Source of the DNA: Brevibacterium album DSM 18261
Lineage (GTDB): Bacteria; Actinomycetota; Actinomycetes; Actinomycetales; Brevibacteriaceae
Reading direction: 5' to 3'
Length of the DNA stretch: 64,000 bases
NCBI RefSeq assembly: GCF_000426445.1
Contig: NZ_AUFJ01000010.1
Span: 310,001 to 374,000 of the forward strand
Shown here: positions 33,635 through 43,305 of the stretch, piece by piece
How positions within the stretch are numbered: position 1 is the first letter of the stretch
How the letters are laid out: the number at the start of each line of letters is the position of its first letter
The notes under the pieces: generated by a model
Seen by the model: only the letters and a program-made list of their open reading frames with translations
Database searches by the model: none
Told to the model about the DNA's origin: nothing
Translations under genes and position numbers: made by a program

Positions 33635-35386
33635 TCAGTTCCTCTCGTCGTGTGCGGCAGGGGCGGTGTCCGTCGCGGGGCGCGCGGTGCTGCGGGACGC
33701 GGTCGTCGCATCGCCTGCGGGCTCCTCCGCGTTCCCCTCGGTGTCGAAGTCCCCCGTGACGGCCCGGATCCGGTCGAAGTCGAAGTCCATCCTCGACCAC
33801 GCCGACAGCGCCCAGCAGACGAGGAAGGAGACCGCATAGGCGACCAGCGAGCCGGAGAGCACGGCGTAGTCCCGGAAGAGTCCGAAGCCGAACGGCAGCA
33901 TCCCGGCCGTGGCGATGACGCCGACCCACACCGCCACGGTACGGCCGAAGAAGCCGAAGGCCATGATGCCGAGCACGACGCCCACACCGGCGATCGAGAG
34001 CGCCTCCACCACGACCGCCCAGGCGCCGGTGAGCGGGATGAGCTCGAAGCGGACCGGCAGGAAGACCGCGAGTGCGGCGAGCACGGAGGCGGTGAAGGCG
34101 AGGTTCGTGACCTTCTTCCAGTAGAACGAGGCGATGACGGGGAACACGAGGCAGCCCCACAGCGCACCCACGAACACGAGCAGGTCGAGGATGTTGAAGC
34201 GCGCGGTCGCGAAGTACAGGGCTGCGGCCGTCGCGGCGATCATCGTGATGCGGCCGATGAGGAGCATGGTGCGGGGGTTCGCCCTCCCGCGGCCCACCGA
34301 CTGCCCGTAGACATCGGCCATGACGATCGAGCTGAGTGCTGCGAGGTCGGAGTCCGCCGTCGAGGACAGGGACCCGATGATCATGATGAAGGCGAGCGCA
34401 AGCAGCAGGAGCGGGAGGTATTCGGCTGCCATCTGGGGCAGCAGGTTGTTCACATCGCCGTCGAGAGGCTGCACGCCCAGGTACAGCGCCATGACGCCCA
34501 CCATGCCCGCACCGATCACGGTGGCGCCGTAGCCCACCGTCGCGGTGACGAACGTGGGCTTGATGAGGTCCTCGCGCACGGCGAAGAGGCGCTGGGCGAT
34601 GGTCTGATTGCCGATCGCATAGGCCAGCACCGCGGCGATGTACGGCGCGCCCTGGTTCATGAAGGCGTCGGAGGAGAAGAAGCTCTCCTGCTGCGGTGTG
34701 ACGTTGCCGGCCGCGCGCCCTGCGGCGAACATATCGGGGCCGCCGGCGGCGAAGAAGATGACCGGGATGACGATCGCCGCTGCTCCGAGCATGGCCATGA
34801 CCTGCACGAAGTCCGTGAGCACGGAGGCGCGGAAGCCGGACCAGAGCGTGTAGAGGAGCACACCGGCCGCCACGATCACGATGCCCGCACCGAAGCTCAG
34901 GGGCGAGAGCATCGAGATGATCGCCCCGCCGGCGATGAAGTTGGAGGTCAGCGAGATGACGGAGCCGAGGACGTTGGAGCCGGCGAGCATGAGCTGCGAG
35001 GAGCGGCCGTGACGGGCGTACATCACCTCGGCCAGCGTGTGCGCCTTGGGCGCCACGGCACGGATCCGCTTGCCGAAGGGGTAGATGAACAGGATCATCA
35101 GCGCGCCCCACAGACCGTAGTGGATGGGACCGGACACGCCGTAGGTGTATCCCGCGGTCACGGAGGCGTACATCGAGGACGCCCAGATCCAGGTGGCGGT
35201 CATCGAGGCCGCGGAGATCCCGAAGCCGATCCGATTGCCTGCCGTCATGTAGCCGTCGGCGTTCTCCCGGCGTCTGGAGATCGCGACGGACATCCACATG
35301 GTGCCGCCGTAGAAGAGGAGCAGGAGGAGCAGCACGCCGGGCGTGCCCAACTGTGTGAGAGTCGATTCCTCAGAGGCTGTCAGCAC
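33635..35386 (-). CDS. Sodium:solute symporter (SSS family)
   Basis: Membrane carrier of 583 residues with about 13-14 hydrophobic segments and a polar C-terminal tail of some 55 residues. Early motifs MTAGNRIGFGISAASMTATW and YGVSGPIHYG resemble the DUR3/urea-like branch of the SSS family, and GSLSSTADSDLAALSSIV is the sodium-site helix region. The start is GTG at 35386 behind GGAGAATCC; the frame is open further upstream but without a ribosome site. Substrate unknown. Its small partner follows at once. Confidence 0.88.
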   Translation of the reverse strand: MLTASEESTLTQLGTPGVLLLLLLFYGGTMWMSVAISRRRENADGYMTAGNRIGFGISAASMTATWIWASSMYASVTAGYTYGVSGPIHYGLWGALMILFIYPFGKRIRAVAPKAHTLAEVMYARHGRSSQLMLAGSNVLGSVISLTSNFIAGGAIISMLSPLSFGAGIVIVAAGVLLYTLWSGFRASVLTDFVQVMAMLGAAAIVIPVIFFAAGGPDMFAAGRAAGNVTPQQESFFSSDAFMNQGAPYIAAVLAYAIGNQTIAQRLFAVREDLIKPTFVTATVGYGATVIGAGMVGVMALYLGVQPLDGDVNNLLPQMAAEYLPLLLLALAFIMIIGSLSSTADSDLAALSSIVMADVYGQSVGRGRANPRTMLLIGRITMIAATAAALYFATARFNILDLLVFVGALWGCLVFPVIASFYWKKVTNLAFTASVLAALAVFLPVRFELIPLTGAWAVVVEALSIAGVGVVLGIMAFGFFGRTVAVWVGVIATAGMLPFGFGLFRDYAVLSGSLVAYAVSFLVCWALSAWSRMDFDFDRIRAVTGDFDTEGNAEEPAGDATTASRSTARPATDTAPAAHDERN

Positions 35387-35485
35387 GGATTCTCCGATCT
35401 GCAGGGGACAGGACGTGTCCGCGCTCCCGAAGGTCCGGGCGGGCGCTGCCCGTATGATCGACCGTCCGTTCGGATGAGCGTCGCG

Positions 35486-35508
35486 ACTATGCGATGATTC
35501 CACATAGT
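35486..35508. promoter_or_regulatory. Inverted repeat upstream of the symporter gene
   Basis: ACTATG-N11-CATAGT lies about 100 bp before the symporter start in the 236-bp region 35387-35622, in locally AT-richer DNA. It may be an operator or part of the promoter. Confidence 0.35.
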
Positions 35509-35588
35509 TCCATCCGTATCCACTTCATATTCTCTGAAGGTCCAGGTGACAGCCCCGCGTATCCGCGACTGGCGCCGGGATCAGCGCC

Positions 35589-35613
35589 CCGCCCGCGCCT
35601 CGGTCGCGGGCGG
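35589..35613 (-). terminator. Hairpin after the DUF488 gene
   Basis: CCGCCCGCG and CGCGGGCGG form a perfect 9-bp stem around a 7-base loop, 10 bp after the DUF488 stop. It has no T-tract. Confidence 0.45.
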
Positions 35614-35622
35614 AGAAGCGGC

Positions 35623-36168
35623 TCACCCCCGCTGCTGATCCGCGGGGTAGGTGACGATGCCGTCCGGACCCACCCGCGCGCCGCGGCTGAGCTCGGCGGC
35701 GTCCACGCGCCCCGACCCCAGGATGTGCCGCACCTCGTCGCCGGCGGCCAGCAGGTGATCGGCGATGATCCGGCGGTGGCAGCGCCACCACACGGCCTCG
35801 GAGCACATCACCGCCGCGCGCGAGGCGCCGCCCCGGCCGCGCAGTTCGGCGAGCGCCTGGGCGAAGTCCTCCGAGAGGGCGTGATCGGCGTAGTTGTGGA
35901 AGCTGCGGTTCTCCCACCAGGCATTCACGTCGAAGGGCACGTCACGGCTCACCGGCCGCCGCCCTGCGAGACCCGCCGCACGCCGATATCCGATCCCTTC
36001 GGCATCGAGGGAGGCGGCGAGCCCGTCCCGGTCGAACTGCGGATGCCGTGCGGAGCCGGGGAGCTTCCGGACGTCGACGATCAGTTCGATGCGGGACTCG
36101 CGCAGCAGGCCGAGGAACTCCTCGAGCGACCGGCTCGAGTGCCCCACGGTGAAGAGGGTCTCAGTCAT
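35623..36168 (-). CDS. DUF488 family protein
   Basis: Protein of 181 residues with the family's hallmarks: LFTVGHSSRSLEEF at the start, IVDVRKLPGSARHPQF, and the cysteines in MCSEAVWWRCHRRIIADHL. Function is unknown; the conserved Cys/His set suggests metal binding or catalysis. Its start overlaps the DUF2945 gene end by eight bases, so the two are co-expressed. Confidence 0.85.
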   Translation of the reverse strand: MTETLFTVGHSSRSLEEFLGLLRESRIELIVDVRKLPGSARHPQFDRDGLAASLDAEGIGYRRAAGLAGRRPVSRDVPFDVNAWWENRSFHNYADHALSEDFAQALAELRGRGGASRAAVMCSEAVWWRCHRRIIADHLLAAGDEVRHILGSGRVDAAELSRGARVGPDGIVTYPADQQRG

Positions 36169-36376
36169 CGAGCAGCCGCAGGGCGCTCCCCCTGTGAGCG
36201 GCGATGTGATCCGTCCTGTCGCTCTTGATCTCGTACTGCGGATCGTCAGACGACGCCCTTCGAGTGTGGCCCTTGTAGTCGAAGTCCTCCGTGTACACCT
36301 TCGTCACGGTTCCGGAGACATGACCGGCCTCCGAGTTCCAGGCGACATGGTCACCCACGCTGAAACGCTCGGTCAT
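36161..36376 (-). CDS. DUF2945 (Tudor-like) small protein
   Basis: Protein of 71 residues. FSVGDHVAWNSEAGHVSGTV and DPQYEIKSDRTDHIAAHRG are the two conserved parts of DUF2945, an SH3/Tudor-like beta barrel also called hypervirulence-associated. The ATG at 36376 follows AGGAGGGG. It heads a two-gene unit with DUF488. Confidence 0.85.
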   Translation of the reverse strand: MTERFSVGDHVAWNSEAGHVSGTVTKVYTEDFDYKGHTRRASSDDPQYEIKSDRTDHIAAHRGSALRLLDD

Positions 36377-36497
36377 CTCCGCCCCTCCTGCGATCGCTGC
36401 GATCTCCCGCTGGCCGCCGGCACGCCCGGCCCCTGTGGACTCTTCCACGATAGACCCTGTTCAGCACGTCTCGGAAGATGCCGGGCCGATGGTTGAC

Positions 36498-36510
36498 TCT
36501 ACGGTGTAGA
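36498..36510. promoter_or_regulatory. TetR-type operator, site 1
   Basis: TCTAC-GGT-GTAGA is a perfect inverted repeat 29 bp before the TetR start and beside a -35-like TTGACT (36493-36498) and -10-like TAGACT. It is the usual position for autorepression. The same arms occur at 45300-45312. Confidence 0.6.
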
Positions 36511-36539
36511 CTACGATGTTGAGAACCAGAGGAGAGCAA

Positions 36540-37208
36540 GTGACCAGCAGAAGCACAGATGCGCGGCGACGACAGCCCCTCTCCCGCGAGCGGGTCGTCG
36601 AGGCCGCCCTCGCGATCATCGACGCGGACGGCGTCGAGGCACTCACGATGCGGAGGCTCGGCAAGGAGCTCCGGGTCGATCCGATGATGGTGTACCGCCA
36701 TTTCCCGAGCAAGGTCTCGGTGCTCGACGGGGTGATGTCGAGGATCTGGGCGTCCGTGGAGCTCGGTGAGCTCGGCGACGAGAGCTGGCAGGAGGCTCTC
36801 GCCGCGACGATGCACGGTCTCCGCCGCGCTCTGCTCCGCCACCCGCGTGCCGTGTCGATTCTGGGCACCCGCCCCGCAGCCGGCCCCGAGCTCTTCGCGC
36901 TCCTGGAGCAGATCCTTGCGCGCCTCGCCGGTCTGGGCATGCCCGTCGACGGCGGCTCGGCCGAACTGCTGAATGCCGTGGTCAACTACACCGTGGGCCA
37001 CGTTCTCGCCGAGGGCGGTGACCCCGTGGGCGGAGAGACCGGCAGGGACGGGTTCGAGCTGAGCGATCTGTCCGCACTCCCGACCCTCGCGAAGGTCTTC
37101 GGCAGCGGTTGGAGGTACAGCCCGGAGCGGCAGTTCGATCGAGCGCTGCGGGGCATGATCCGGGGCTGGCGCGCCGGCCCTGAGTCTGCGGAGCCGGAAC
37201 GACAATGA
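36540..37208 (+). CDS. TetR-family repressor
   Basis: Regulator of 222 residues with a TetR helix-turn-helix (RVVEAALAIIDADGVEALTM, RRLGKELRVDPMMVYRHF) and a C-terminal TetR_C-like ligand domain. The GTG at 36540 is placed five bases after AGGAG; ATG at 36516 is in frame but lacks a ribosome site. It overlaps the next gene by four bases (ATGA). It should repress its own export operon through the TCTAC-N3-GTAGA operator and be released by the exported compound. Confidence 0.88.
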   Translation: MTSRSTDARRRQPLSRERVVEAALAIIDADGVEALTMRRLGKELRVDPMMVYRHFPSKVSVLDGVMSRIWASVELGELGDESWQEALAATMHGLRRALLRHPRAVSILGTRPAAGPELFALLEQILARLAGLGMPVDGGSAELLNAVVNYTVGHVLAEGGDPVGGETGRDGFELSDLSALPTLAKVFGSGWRYSPERQFDRALRGMIRGWRAGPESAEPERQ

Positions 37209-38629
37209 CCGAGGGCACAGCAGCAGTGCGCGGGGCGAGCGGAACCACGGTGCCGATCCGCACCGCCGTTCGCGGCGGCGCGGTGTTCGCCGCGGCGTGG
37301 AGCGCGCAGCTGCTGGCCAGGATCGGCAACGGGCTGACCCCGTTCGCCCTCACAATCCACTTCTACCGTGAGACCGGACTGAGCTCCGCGGTCGCCCTCA
37401 TCACGCTCGCGGGGTTCCTGCCCGCGGTTCTGCTCACGCCGTACGCCGGGCTCCTCGCGGATCGCATGAACCGCCTCGTGCTGATGGCACTCGCGAACCT
37501 CGGAACCGCCCTCGGCCTCGGCCTCCTCACCGCGGTGCTCATGCACCGCCCCGACAGCCTCTGGCTGATCGGCACCTGCCTCGTGACGGGCTCGGCCTCG
37601 AGCGCGCTGCTCGATCCCGCCTATCGGGCGATCGTGACGGATCTCCTGCCGCCCGCGCACTACGGCCGGGCAGCGGGGTTCGTGCAGTTCGCATCGGCCT
37701 CGCAGTTCCTCGTCTCCCCGGCGCTCGCCGCTGCCCTGCTCGCTCGCGCGGACATCATCGCGGTCGTCTGCGTGGACCTCCTGCTGTCGCTCACCGCGAC
37801 GCTCATCATGATGGGTGCAGTGCGGGCAGCCCGCCGCACGGATGCCGCCGATCGGCTTCCTTCTCGCGCTGCCACCTCGGTCGCCGCACGGCCGCCCGGC
37901 CTCTGGCGCGAGCTCACGGAGGGCATCACGCTGCTGCGCACGGAGCGCGGCCTCCGCGCGCTCCTGTGGACGGCGACGTGCGGGACGTTCTGCCTGGGCA
38001 TCCTGCAGACGCTTCTCACTCCTCTCGTGCTGGACCTCGCAGGCGACGGAGTGCTCGGCGCGGTGCGTTCGATCGCGGCGGTCGGGATGGTCGCAGCGAG
38101 CCTCGCCATCGGTGTGCTCGGTGCGGGCAGAAGGCCTCTCGCCCTGATGCGCTGGTCGTTCGCGCTCGCCGGGGTCGCAGTGATCGGGATCGGCCTCCTG
38201 CCGAGCGTCACGGCGATCGGTGTCTGCGCCTTCGCCTTCTTCGTCACCCTCGCCCCGCTCAACACCGTCGTCGAAGTGCTGGCGCGGGCGACCGTTCCGG
38301 TCCGGGCCCAGGGCCGGATCTGGGGTCTCATGGGCTTCGTGTCGCAGTTCGGCTACGTCCTGGCCTACGGCGTCTCGGGTGTTCTGGCCGATCAGGTGTT
38401 CGCTCCGCTCCTCCTGCCCGACGGTCCGCTCGCAGAGAGCCTCGGACCGTTCGTCGGAGTGGGGCCGTCGCGCGGTGTCGGCCTGCTCATCGGGATCGTC
38501 GGCCTGCTGCTCCTCATCATCGCGGCGCTTCTCGGCCGGGCCGCGAGCCTGCGCGACCTCGCGACGACGCTCGACCGGGCGGTCCGGGAGGGCAGTGTCG
38601 CATCCGCGAAGTCCGGAGGCGGCCCGTGA
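37205..38629 (+). CDS. MFS efflux transporter
   Basis: Major facilitator of 474 residues with about twelve membrane segments. The loop-2 signature is GLLADRMNRLVLM, preceded by IGNGLTPFALTIHFYRETG. A polar loop near residues 200-230 separates the halves. It resembles drug exporters of the MFS_3 type. It is cotranscribed with TetR and the two ABC genes, which suggests a combined export response. Confidence 0.85.
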   Translation: MTEGTAAVRGASGTTVPIRTAVRGGAVFAAAWSAQLLARIGNGLTPFALTIHFYRETGLSSAVALITLAGFLPAVLLTPYAGLLADRMNRLVLMALANLGTALGLGLLTAVLMHRPDSLWLIGTCLVTGSASSALLDPAYRAIVTDLLPPAHYGRAAGFVQFASASQFLVSPALAAALLARADIIAVVCVDLLLSLTATLIMMGAVRAARRTDAADRLPSRAATSVAARPPGLWRELTEGITLLRTERGLRALLWTATCGTFCLGILQTLLTPLVLDLAGDGVLGAVRSIAAVGMVAASLAIGVLGAGRRPLALMRWSFALAGVAVIGIGLLPSVTAIGVCAFAFFVTLAPLNTVVEVLARATVPVRAQGRIWGLMGFVSQFGYVLAYGVSGVLADQVFAPLLLPDGPLAESLGPFVGVGPSRGVGLLIGIVGLLLLIIAALLGRAASLRDLATTLDRAVREGSVASAKSGGGP

Positions 38630-41043
38630 GCACCGCCGGACTCGTCCGCAGATATGCGTGGAACGATCTGCAGCGGAATCGCGGCACGATGCTCGCCCTC
38701 GTGCTCCTGTTCGTGTTGAGCGCGCTCCTCATGGCAAGCGGAGCTGTGGTGCTCGAGCGCCTGAGCGGAGCTGTCGACCGCATGTTCGAGCTCTCGAAGC
38801 CGCCGCACTTCCTGCAGATGCATCGCGGTGAGATCGACAGGGCCGCACTCGGCGACTTCGCTCAGCGACACGACCAGATCGAGGACTGGCTCGTCCAGGA
38901 GATGCTCGGCTTCCCGTCCGCCGTGATCTCCTGGGAGCACGCGGACGGCTCCGAGCGCGGCGACCTCTCGGCGAGCATGATCGACCATCTCTTCGTCGCG
39001 CAGAACGACGGCTTCGACCTGCTGCTGGACGAGCACGACACAGCCGTCGACCCGGCACCGGGCACGGTCTTCGTCCCGGTCGCCCTCGCACGGGAGAACG
39101 GCCTCGGGCCGGGGGACGAACTCGCGGTCGAGACGGCATCGGGGACCCGGAGCCTCGAGATCGCGGGCACCGTGCGGGACGCCCAGATGGCGTCGTCCAT
39201 GTCGTCGTCGACGCGGCTCCTCCTCGCGCAGGAGGACCTGGACCGCCTGCGCGCCGCCGGCGGCGGCGCCTCGGAGTCCCTCATCGAGTACCGCCTCGAG
39301 GAGGGTGCGGACACCGGCTCCTTCCAGCGGGACTACGAAGCGGACACACGGCTGCCGCATGACGGGCAGGCCGTGACCGGGGCCATGATCCGGCTCATCA
39401 CGGTGTTCAGCGACGGCCTCATCGCCATCGCGCTCATGTTCGCGAGCATCCTGCTGATCGGCATCGCGATGCTCAGCATCCGCTTCGTGATCCGCAGCAC
39501 GATCGACGACGATGTGCGCGAGATCGGAGCGCTGAGGGCGATCGGGATACCGCATCGCACCATCGAGTCCCTGCTCCTCGCCCGGTATGGGGCGATGGCG
39601 GCGCTCGGATGCGCCATCGGCGGGGTCCTCTCCGCCTTCGCCGCTCAGCCCCTCACGCAGGGCATCCGGACGAACTTCGCGAGCCCGCCGTCCACCTGGC
39701 TCACGTTCGCCGCGCCCGGTGCGGCGGTCCTCCTCGTGCTGGCGACGGTGCTGATCGTCTCCGGTGCATCGCTGCGCCGGATCAGGAGGCTCAGCGTCGT
39801 CGACGCCCTCGTGCACGGCCGCGCGGACGTGCCCCGGCGGCGAAGACGCGCGGCACGGGGCAGGGCGCACGCCTCCTCGCGCCTGGCCGGCGCCACGGGC
39901 CGGCTCCTCACGCTGCGCCTCGCGCTCGCCGACCTCCTCGCGCAGCGACGGCGGTGGCTCCTCCTCCCCACAGTGATGTGCCTCGGCACGCTCCTCGTCA
40001 CGCTCCCGGCAGCGCTCCTCGCAACCTTCGATAATCCCCGCTTCACGAGCTATCTGGGTGCGCCGCAGAGCGACCTCCGCAGCGATGTGCAGTTCGCCGC
40101 GGAGGACTCCGCGGCAGCCACGGAGGCCGCTGCTTCGCTGCTCGCGAGCCTGGCCGCGGACCCGCGGATCGACGCGGTGCGCCCCTATGCGACGCTCCGC
40201 GAGGAGGCCGCCGGACCCGAGGGCTGGGACACCGTGGGGATCGAGGTCGGCGATCACACGCAGACGGATCTGAAGTTCCGGTCAGGAGGCGCGCCCGCAG
40301 AGGACGAGGTCGCACTGTCCGTGCTGAACGCCGACCGCCTCGGGGTCGCGGTGGGCGACGACCTCGACCTCCGGGGGATCGGCGCGGCGGGCGGGGACGC
40401 CGTGGTGACCCACCGCGTGAGCGGCATCTATCAGGACATCACCTCTGGCGGCTATACGGCGAAGGCACAGGGCGCGGTTCCCGCAGAATCGCACCGCTGG
40501 ACCCTCTACGCACAGCTCTCGCCCGGAGCGGACCCCACCGTCGTCGCCTCGGAGCTGAACACGGAGTTCCCCAGTGCGAAGACGCTCGCAATGCAGGAGT
40601 ACACGGCGCAGACCCTCGGGTACGCGACGCACGCCCTGCGCACGTCCGCACTCATCTCGACCGTCTTCGCACTCCTGGCGATCGGACTCATCTCGGTGCT
40701 GTTCCTCCGGCTCGCGTTCGGTCGCGACAGAACCGACCTCGGGGTGCTCACGGCCCTCGGGTTCTCGGCGGGCGAGCTCGCGAGCCTCATCTGGATGAAG
40801 ACGCTGATCGTCTCGGCGCTCGGCATCCTCGCCGGCGGGGCGCTCGCCTCCACCGTCGGCAGCACCCTCGTGTCTGCTGCCCTGGCACTGTCCGGAACAG
40901 GGATCAGCCGCCTCACGCTGCTGCCGAACCCCTGGATCTCCTGCCTGGCGCTGCCGCTGCTGCTGCTCGCCGCGAGCGCGCTCGGCCCCCTCGCATACGA
41001 CCGCCGGCTCCGCGCCGCAGACCGCAGCAGCTGGCTCCGATGA
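38626..41043 (+). CDS. FtsX/MacB-type ABC permease (duplicated)
   Basis: Large permease of 805 residues with two FtsX-like modules. Each has an N-terminal helix, an extracytoplasmic domain (about residues 45-265 and 470-640) and a three-helix bundle (IGALRAIGIPHRTIESLLL in the first, GVLTALGFSAGELASLIWMK in the second). Start is GTG 38626, overlapping the MFS stop. Such permeases extrude lipids or peptide antibiotics or protect from them. It is partnered by the ATPase encoded next. Confidence 0.88.
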   Translation: MSTAGLVRRYAWNDLQRNRGTMLALVLLFVLSALLMASGAVVLERLSGAVDRMFELSKPPHFLQMHRGEIDRAALGDFAQRHDQIEDWLVQEMLGFPSAVISWEHADGSERGDLSASMIDHLFVAQNDGFDLLLDEHDTAVDPAPGTVFVPVALARENGLGPGDELAVETASGTRSLEIAGTVRDAQMASSMSSSTRLLLAQEDLDRLRAAGGGASESLIEYRLEEGADTGSFQRDYEADTRLPHDGQAVTGAMIRLITVFSDGLIAIALMFASILLIGIAMLSIRFVIRSTIDDDVREIGALRAIGIPHRTIESLLLARYGAMAALGCAIGGVLSAFAAQPLTQGIRTNFASPPSTWLTFAAPGAAVLLVLATVLIVSGASLRRIRRLSVVDALVHGRADVPRRRRRAARGRAHASSRLAGATGRLLTLRLALADLLAQRRRWLLLPTVMCLGTLLVTLPAALLATFDNPRFTSYLGAPQSDLRSDVQFAAEDSAAATEAAASLLASLAADPRIDAVRPYATLREEAAGPEGWDTVGIEVGDHTQTDLKFRSGGAPAEDEVALSVLNADRLGVAVGDDLDLRGIGAAGGDAVVTHRVSGIYQDITSGGYTAKAQGAVPAESHRWTLYAQLSPGADPTVVASELNTEFPSAKTLAMQEYTAQTLGYATHALRTSALISTVFALLAIGLISVLFLRLAFGRDRTDLGVLTALGFSAGELASLIWMKTLIVSALGILAGGALASTVGSTLVSAALALSGTGISRLTLLPNPWISCLALPLLLLAASALGPLAYDRRLRAADRSSWLR

Positions 41044-41057
41044 CGAGAGGAACGACG

Positions 41058-41879
41058 ATGACCGGCACCGCACCCACGGCACTACCCCTCCTGCGTGTGC
41101 GAGGACTCGAGAAGAAGTTCGCGACCACCGATCCTCCGACCCGCGTGCTCGAGGGCATCGACCTCGATGTACGCCGCGGCGAGTTCCTCGCGATCATGGG
41201 GGCTTCCGGGTCCGGCAAGTCGACGCTGCTCTACAGCGTGAGCGGCATGGACCGGCCGACCGCCGGCACGGTCGAACTCGACGGCGATGAGCTGACGACG
41301 CTCGGCGATCGCACCCTGAGCGCCATCCGGCTCACCCGGATGGGCTTCGTGTTCCAGCAGGCGCGGTTCCTCGAGAATCTCAGCGTGCGGGACAACGTCC
41401 TGCTCCCGGCGCTCAGAGCCGGGAAGCTCGGCGCCCGGCAGGCTGAGGCGACCGTCGACGGCCTGCTCGAGCGGTTCGGGATCGCACACATCGCGCACCA
41501 TGGGGTGACGGAGGCATCGGGCGGGCAGCTCCAGCGGGCTTCCCTCGCCAGAGCGCTCGCCACGGACCCTGCGATCGTCTTCGCCGACGAGCCGACCGGC
41601 GCACTCGACAGCGCGATGACGCGGGAGGTCCTCGACGCGCTCACCGACGTGCACGCGGACGGCACCACGATCCTGCTGGTGACGCACGATCCCGTGTGCG
41701 CCGCGCGCGCCGAGCGGCTCATCCGGCTGCGGGACGGGGTGATCGCCGCCGAGCGCGAACAGGGCCTGTGGGCGCCGGAGGACGAGGGGGCGCGGGAGCG
41801 CGGCGTCCTGGACTGGCTGGCGCACCATGACTTCCGACAGCAGCCGGGTTCCGGCAGAGGAGAGGTGTTCGACGGATAG
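41058..41879 (+). CDS. ABC exporter ATPase, MacB/LolD-like
   Basis: ATPase of 273 residues. Walker A GASGSGKSTLLY, Q-loop GFVFQQARFL, signature ASGGQLQRASLARAL (Ala in place of Leu in LSGGQ), Walker B IVFADEPTGALD, H-loop VTHDP. ATG 41058 has GAGAGGA six bases upstream; ATG 41040 overlapping the permease stop is in frame but less well placed. It drives the FtsX-type permease. It ends the operon ahead of a two-way hairpin. Confidence 0.88.
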   Translation: MTGTAPTALPLLRVRGLEKKFATTDPPTRVLEGIDLDVRRGEFLAIMGASGSGKSTLLYSVSGMDRPTAGTVELDGDELTTLGDRTLSAIRLTRMGFVFQQARFLENLSVRDNVLLPALRAGKLGARQAEATVDGLLERFGIAHIAHHGVTEASGGQLQRASLARALATDPAIVFADEPTGALDSAMTREVLDALTDVHADGTTILLVTHDPVCAARAERLIRLRDGVIAAEREQGLWAPEDEGARERGVLDWLAHHDFRQQPGSGRGEVFDG

Positions 41880-41933
41880 TCGCTGGTACAGCATCCCGCT
41901 CACCGCAGAGTGAGATCATCGACATCGTCAGCA

Positions 41934-41967
41934 GCTTCGCCGACACCTGATGTCGGTGAGGCGAAGC
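41934..41967. terminator. Bidirectional hairpin between convergent operons
   Basis: GCTTCG/CGAAGC and, inside, CCGACA/TGTCGG form a two-part stem around CCTGA, between the ABC operon end (41879) and the lipoprotein gene end (42010). Confidence 0.5.
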
Positions 41968-42009
41968 GTGTGATCGCAGCTCCGGGCCTCGGCTCCGGGC
42001 ACCGGAATC

Positions 42010-43305
42010 TCATGAGGTGCGGGCGTGCACGGAGAAGACGGCGTCCTCCCCGGCACCCCGTCGAAGCACCAGGTGATCGCCGGTGAGCGCGACCGGGAAG
42101 CCGAGCAGCCGCTCGCCGAGTTCGGCACCGGAACGGTCGACGATCGCGGTGGTGCCCTCGCTGCGGTCATATGTGAGGATGCGCCCGCCCGCGGACAGCT
42201 GCGGTTCGGCTCGAAGCGGCACCTCGGCCCCCGACAGCAGCGGTCCGTCCAGCTCGCCTGGCATGAGCGTCCTCAGCCGGTCACGATCCCCCTCGGTGCG
42301 ATAGACCAGCATGCCGGTCTCGGTGTCGAGGACGGGTGTGCCGAGTGCGTCCGAGAGCCGGTGGGCCGACGTTCCGTCCGTGAGGTCGATGAGCTGGTGC
42401 TCCGTGTCGTCCTGCAGGAGCAGCCGGTCATCGCTGATGCCGACGACGGTCCCGGAGGGCCCTTCGCCGCTCCAGCGCTCCTCCCCGCCGTCCAGCTCGA
42501 GGGCGGTCAGAGAGCGCCTCGCCGCTGAGGTGCCGGTGAAGGCGACGGCGATGGTCCCGGTCGTCGTCACGGCTCGGGCGCCTTCGGCAGACCACGCTTC
42601 TGTGCCGTCCGCGGGACGGAGCGCGAGGGTGCGGAAATCTGCAGGATCGCCGGCGGACTCCTGCAGCAGCGGAGCGCTGGGGCCAGTGACCACAGTGAGC
42701 ACCTCATCCGTGCCGCCGATGATCCGCAGCGCCCGGTCCGGATCCGACTGCCCCGGCCCTGCGGCCTCATCGGCGGAGGCGACGACGGGAGACCTCCACT
42801 GCACCGCGCCGGTGCGGAGGTCGAGCCCCGCGACGCCGCGTTCGGGAGACTGCCGCCGCTGTGGTGGGCACGGCTCGGTGACGCAGTGCGGAGAGTAGTA
42901 CGGCATCGCGATGACCTCATGGCGTTCGGATACCGCGAGGCCGCTGTCAGGCATGGCGCTGACATCGTCCTCCAGCAGATCGAGGGCATGCATCGACCAC
43001 TGAATCTCACCTGTGGCGGCATCGACCACGCTGAATCCCCAGCCGTCCTCGATCTGCTCGCTGCCGTCCACCAGTGCGAGGTCGCCGTGGAACGACATCC
43101 CGGTGATCATCGTCTGCGCCGTGCCGTTGTCCCAGGTCCACAGTGGTTCAGTGCCGATGGCTATCGGTTCGAACTCGCTCAGCTCGAGGGTGCCTCCCGG
43201 TGAGGGGACATCGGCAGGGGCGCTGTCCGAGGTGCCACCGCACCCGGTGAGCACTGCCACCGCAGCGGTGCTGAAGCTTGCGAGTGCCGAGCTCGCGCGC
43301 CTCAC
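42010..43305 (-). CDS. Lipoprotein with PQQ-like beta-propeller, paralogue A
   Basis: Lipoprotein of 431 residues, lipobox LTGC with Cys22. The rest consists of repeats such as VVDAATGEIQWSM and GLDLRTGAVQWRS, typical of PQQ-binding-like propeller blades. No PQQ enzyme residues are evident, so a scaffold or binding role is more likely. The motif PYYSPHCVTEPC has a counterpart in the next protein. GTG 43305 overlaps the stop of paralogue B (GTGA). It is the last gene of a three-gene lipoprotein operon. Confidence 0.8.
   Translation of the reverse strand: MRRASSALASFSTAAVAVLTGCGGTSDSAPADVPSPGGTLELSEFEPIAIGTEPLWTWDNGTAQTMITGMSFHGDLALVDGSEQIEDGWGFSVVDAATGEIQWSMHALDLLEDDVSAMPDSGLAVSERHEVIAMPYYSPHCVTEPCPPQRRQSPERGVAGLDLRTGAVQWRSPVVASADEAAGPGQSDPDRALRIIGGTDEVLTVVTGPSAPLLQESAGDPADFRTLALRPADGTEAWSAEGARAVTTTGTIAVAFTGTSAARRSLTALELDGGEERWSGEGPSGTVVGISDDRLLLQDDTEHQLIDLTDGTSAHRLSDALGTPVLDTETGMLVYRTEGDRDRLRTLMPGELDGPLLSGAEVPLRAEPQLSAGGRILTYDRSEGTTAIVDRSGAELGERLLGFPVALTGDHLVLRRGAGEDAVFSVHARTS

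Noticed and set aside
33650-35497. Plus-strand 615-codon frame over the symporter
   Set aside because: Its product is a string of His, Gly, Arg and Asp without domains; the minus strand has the membrane helices of an SSS carrier.
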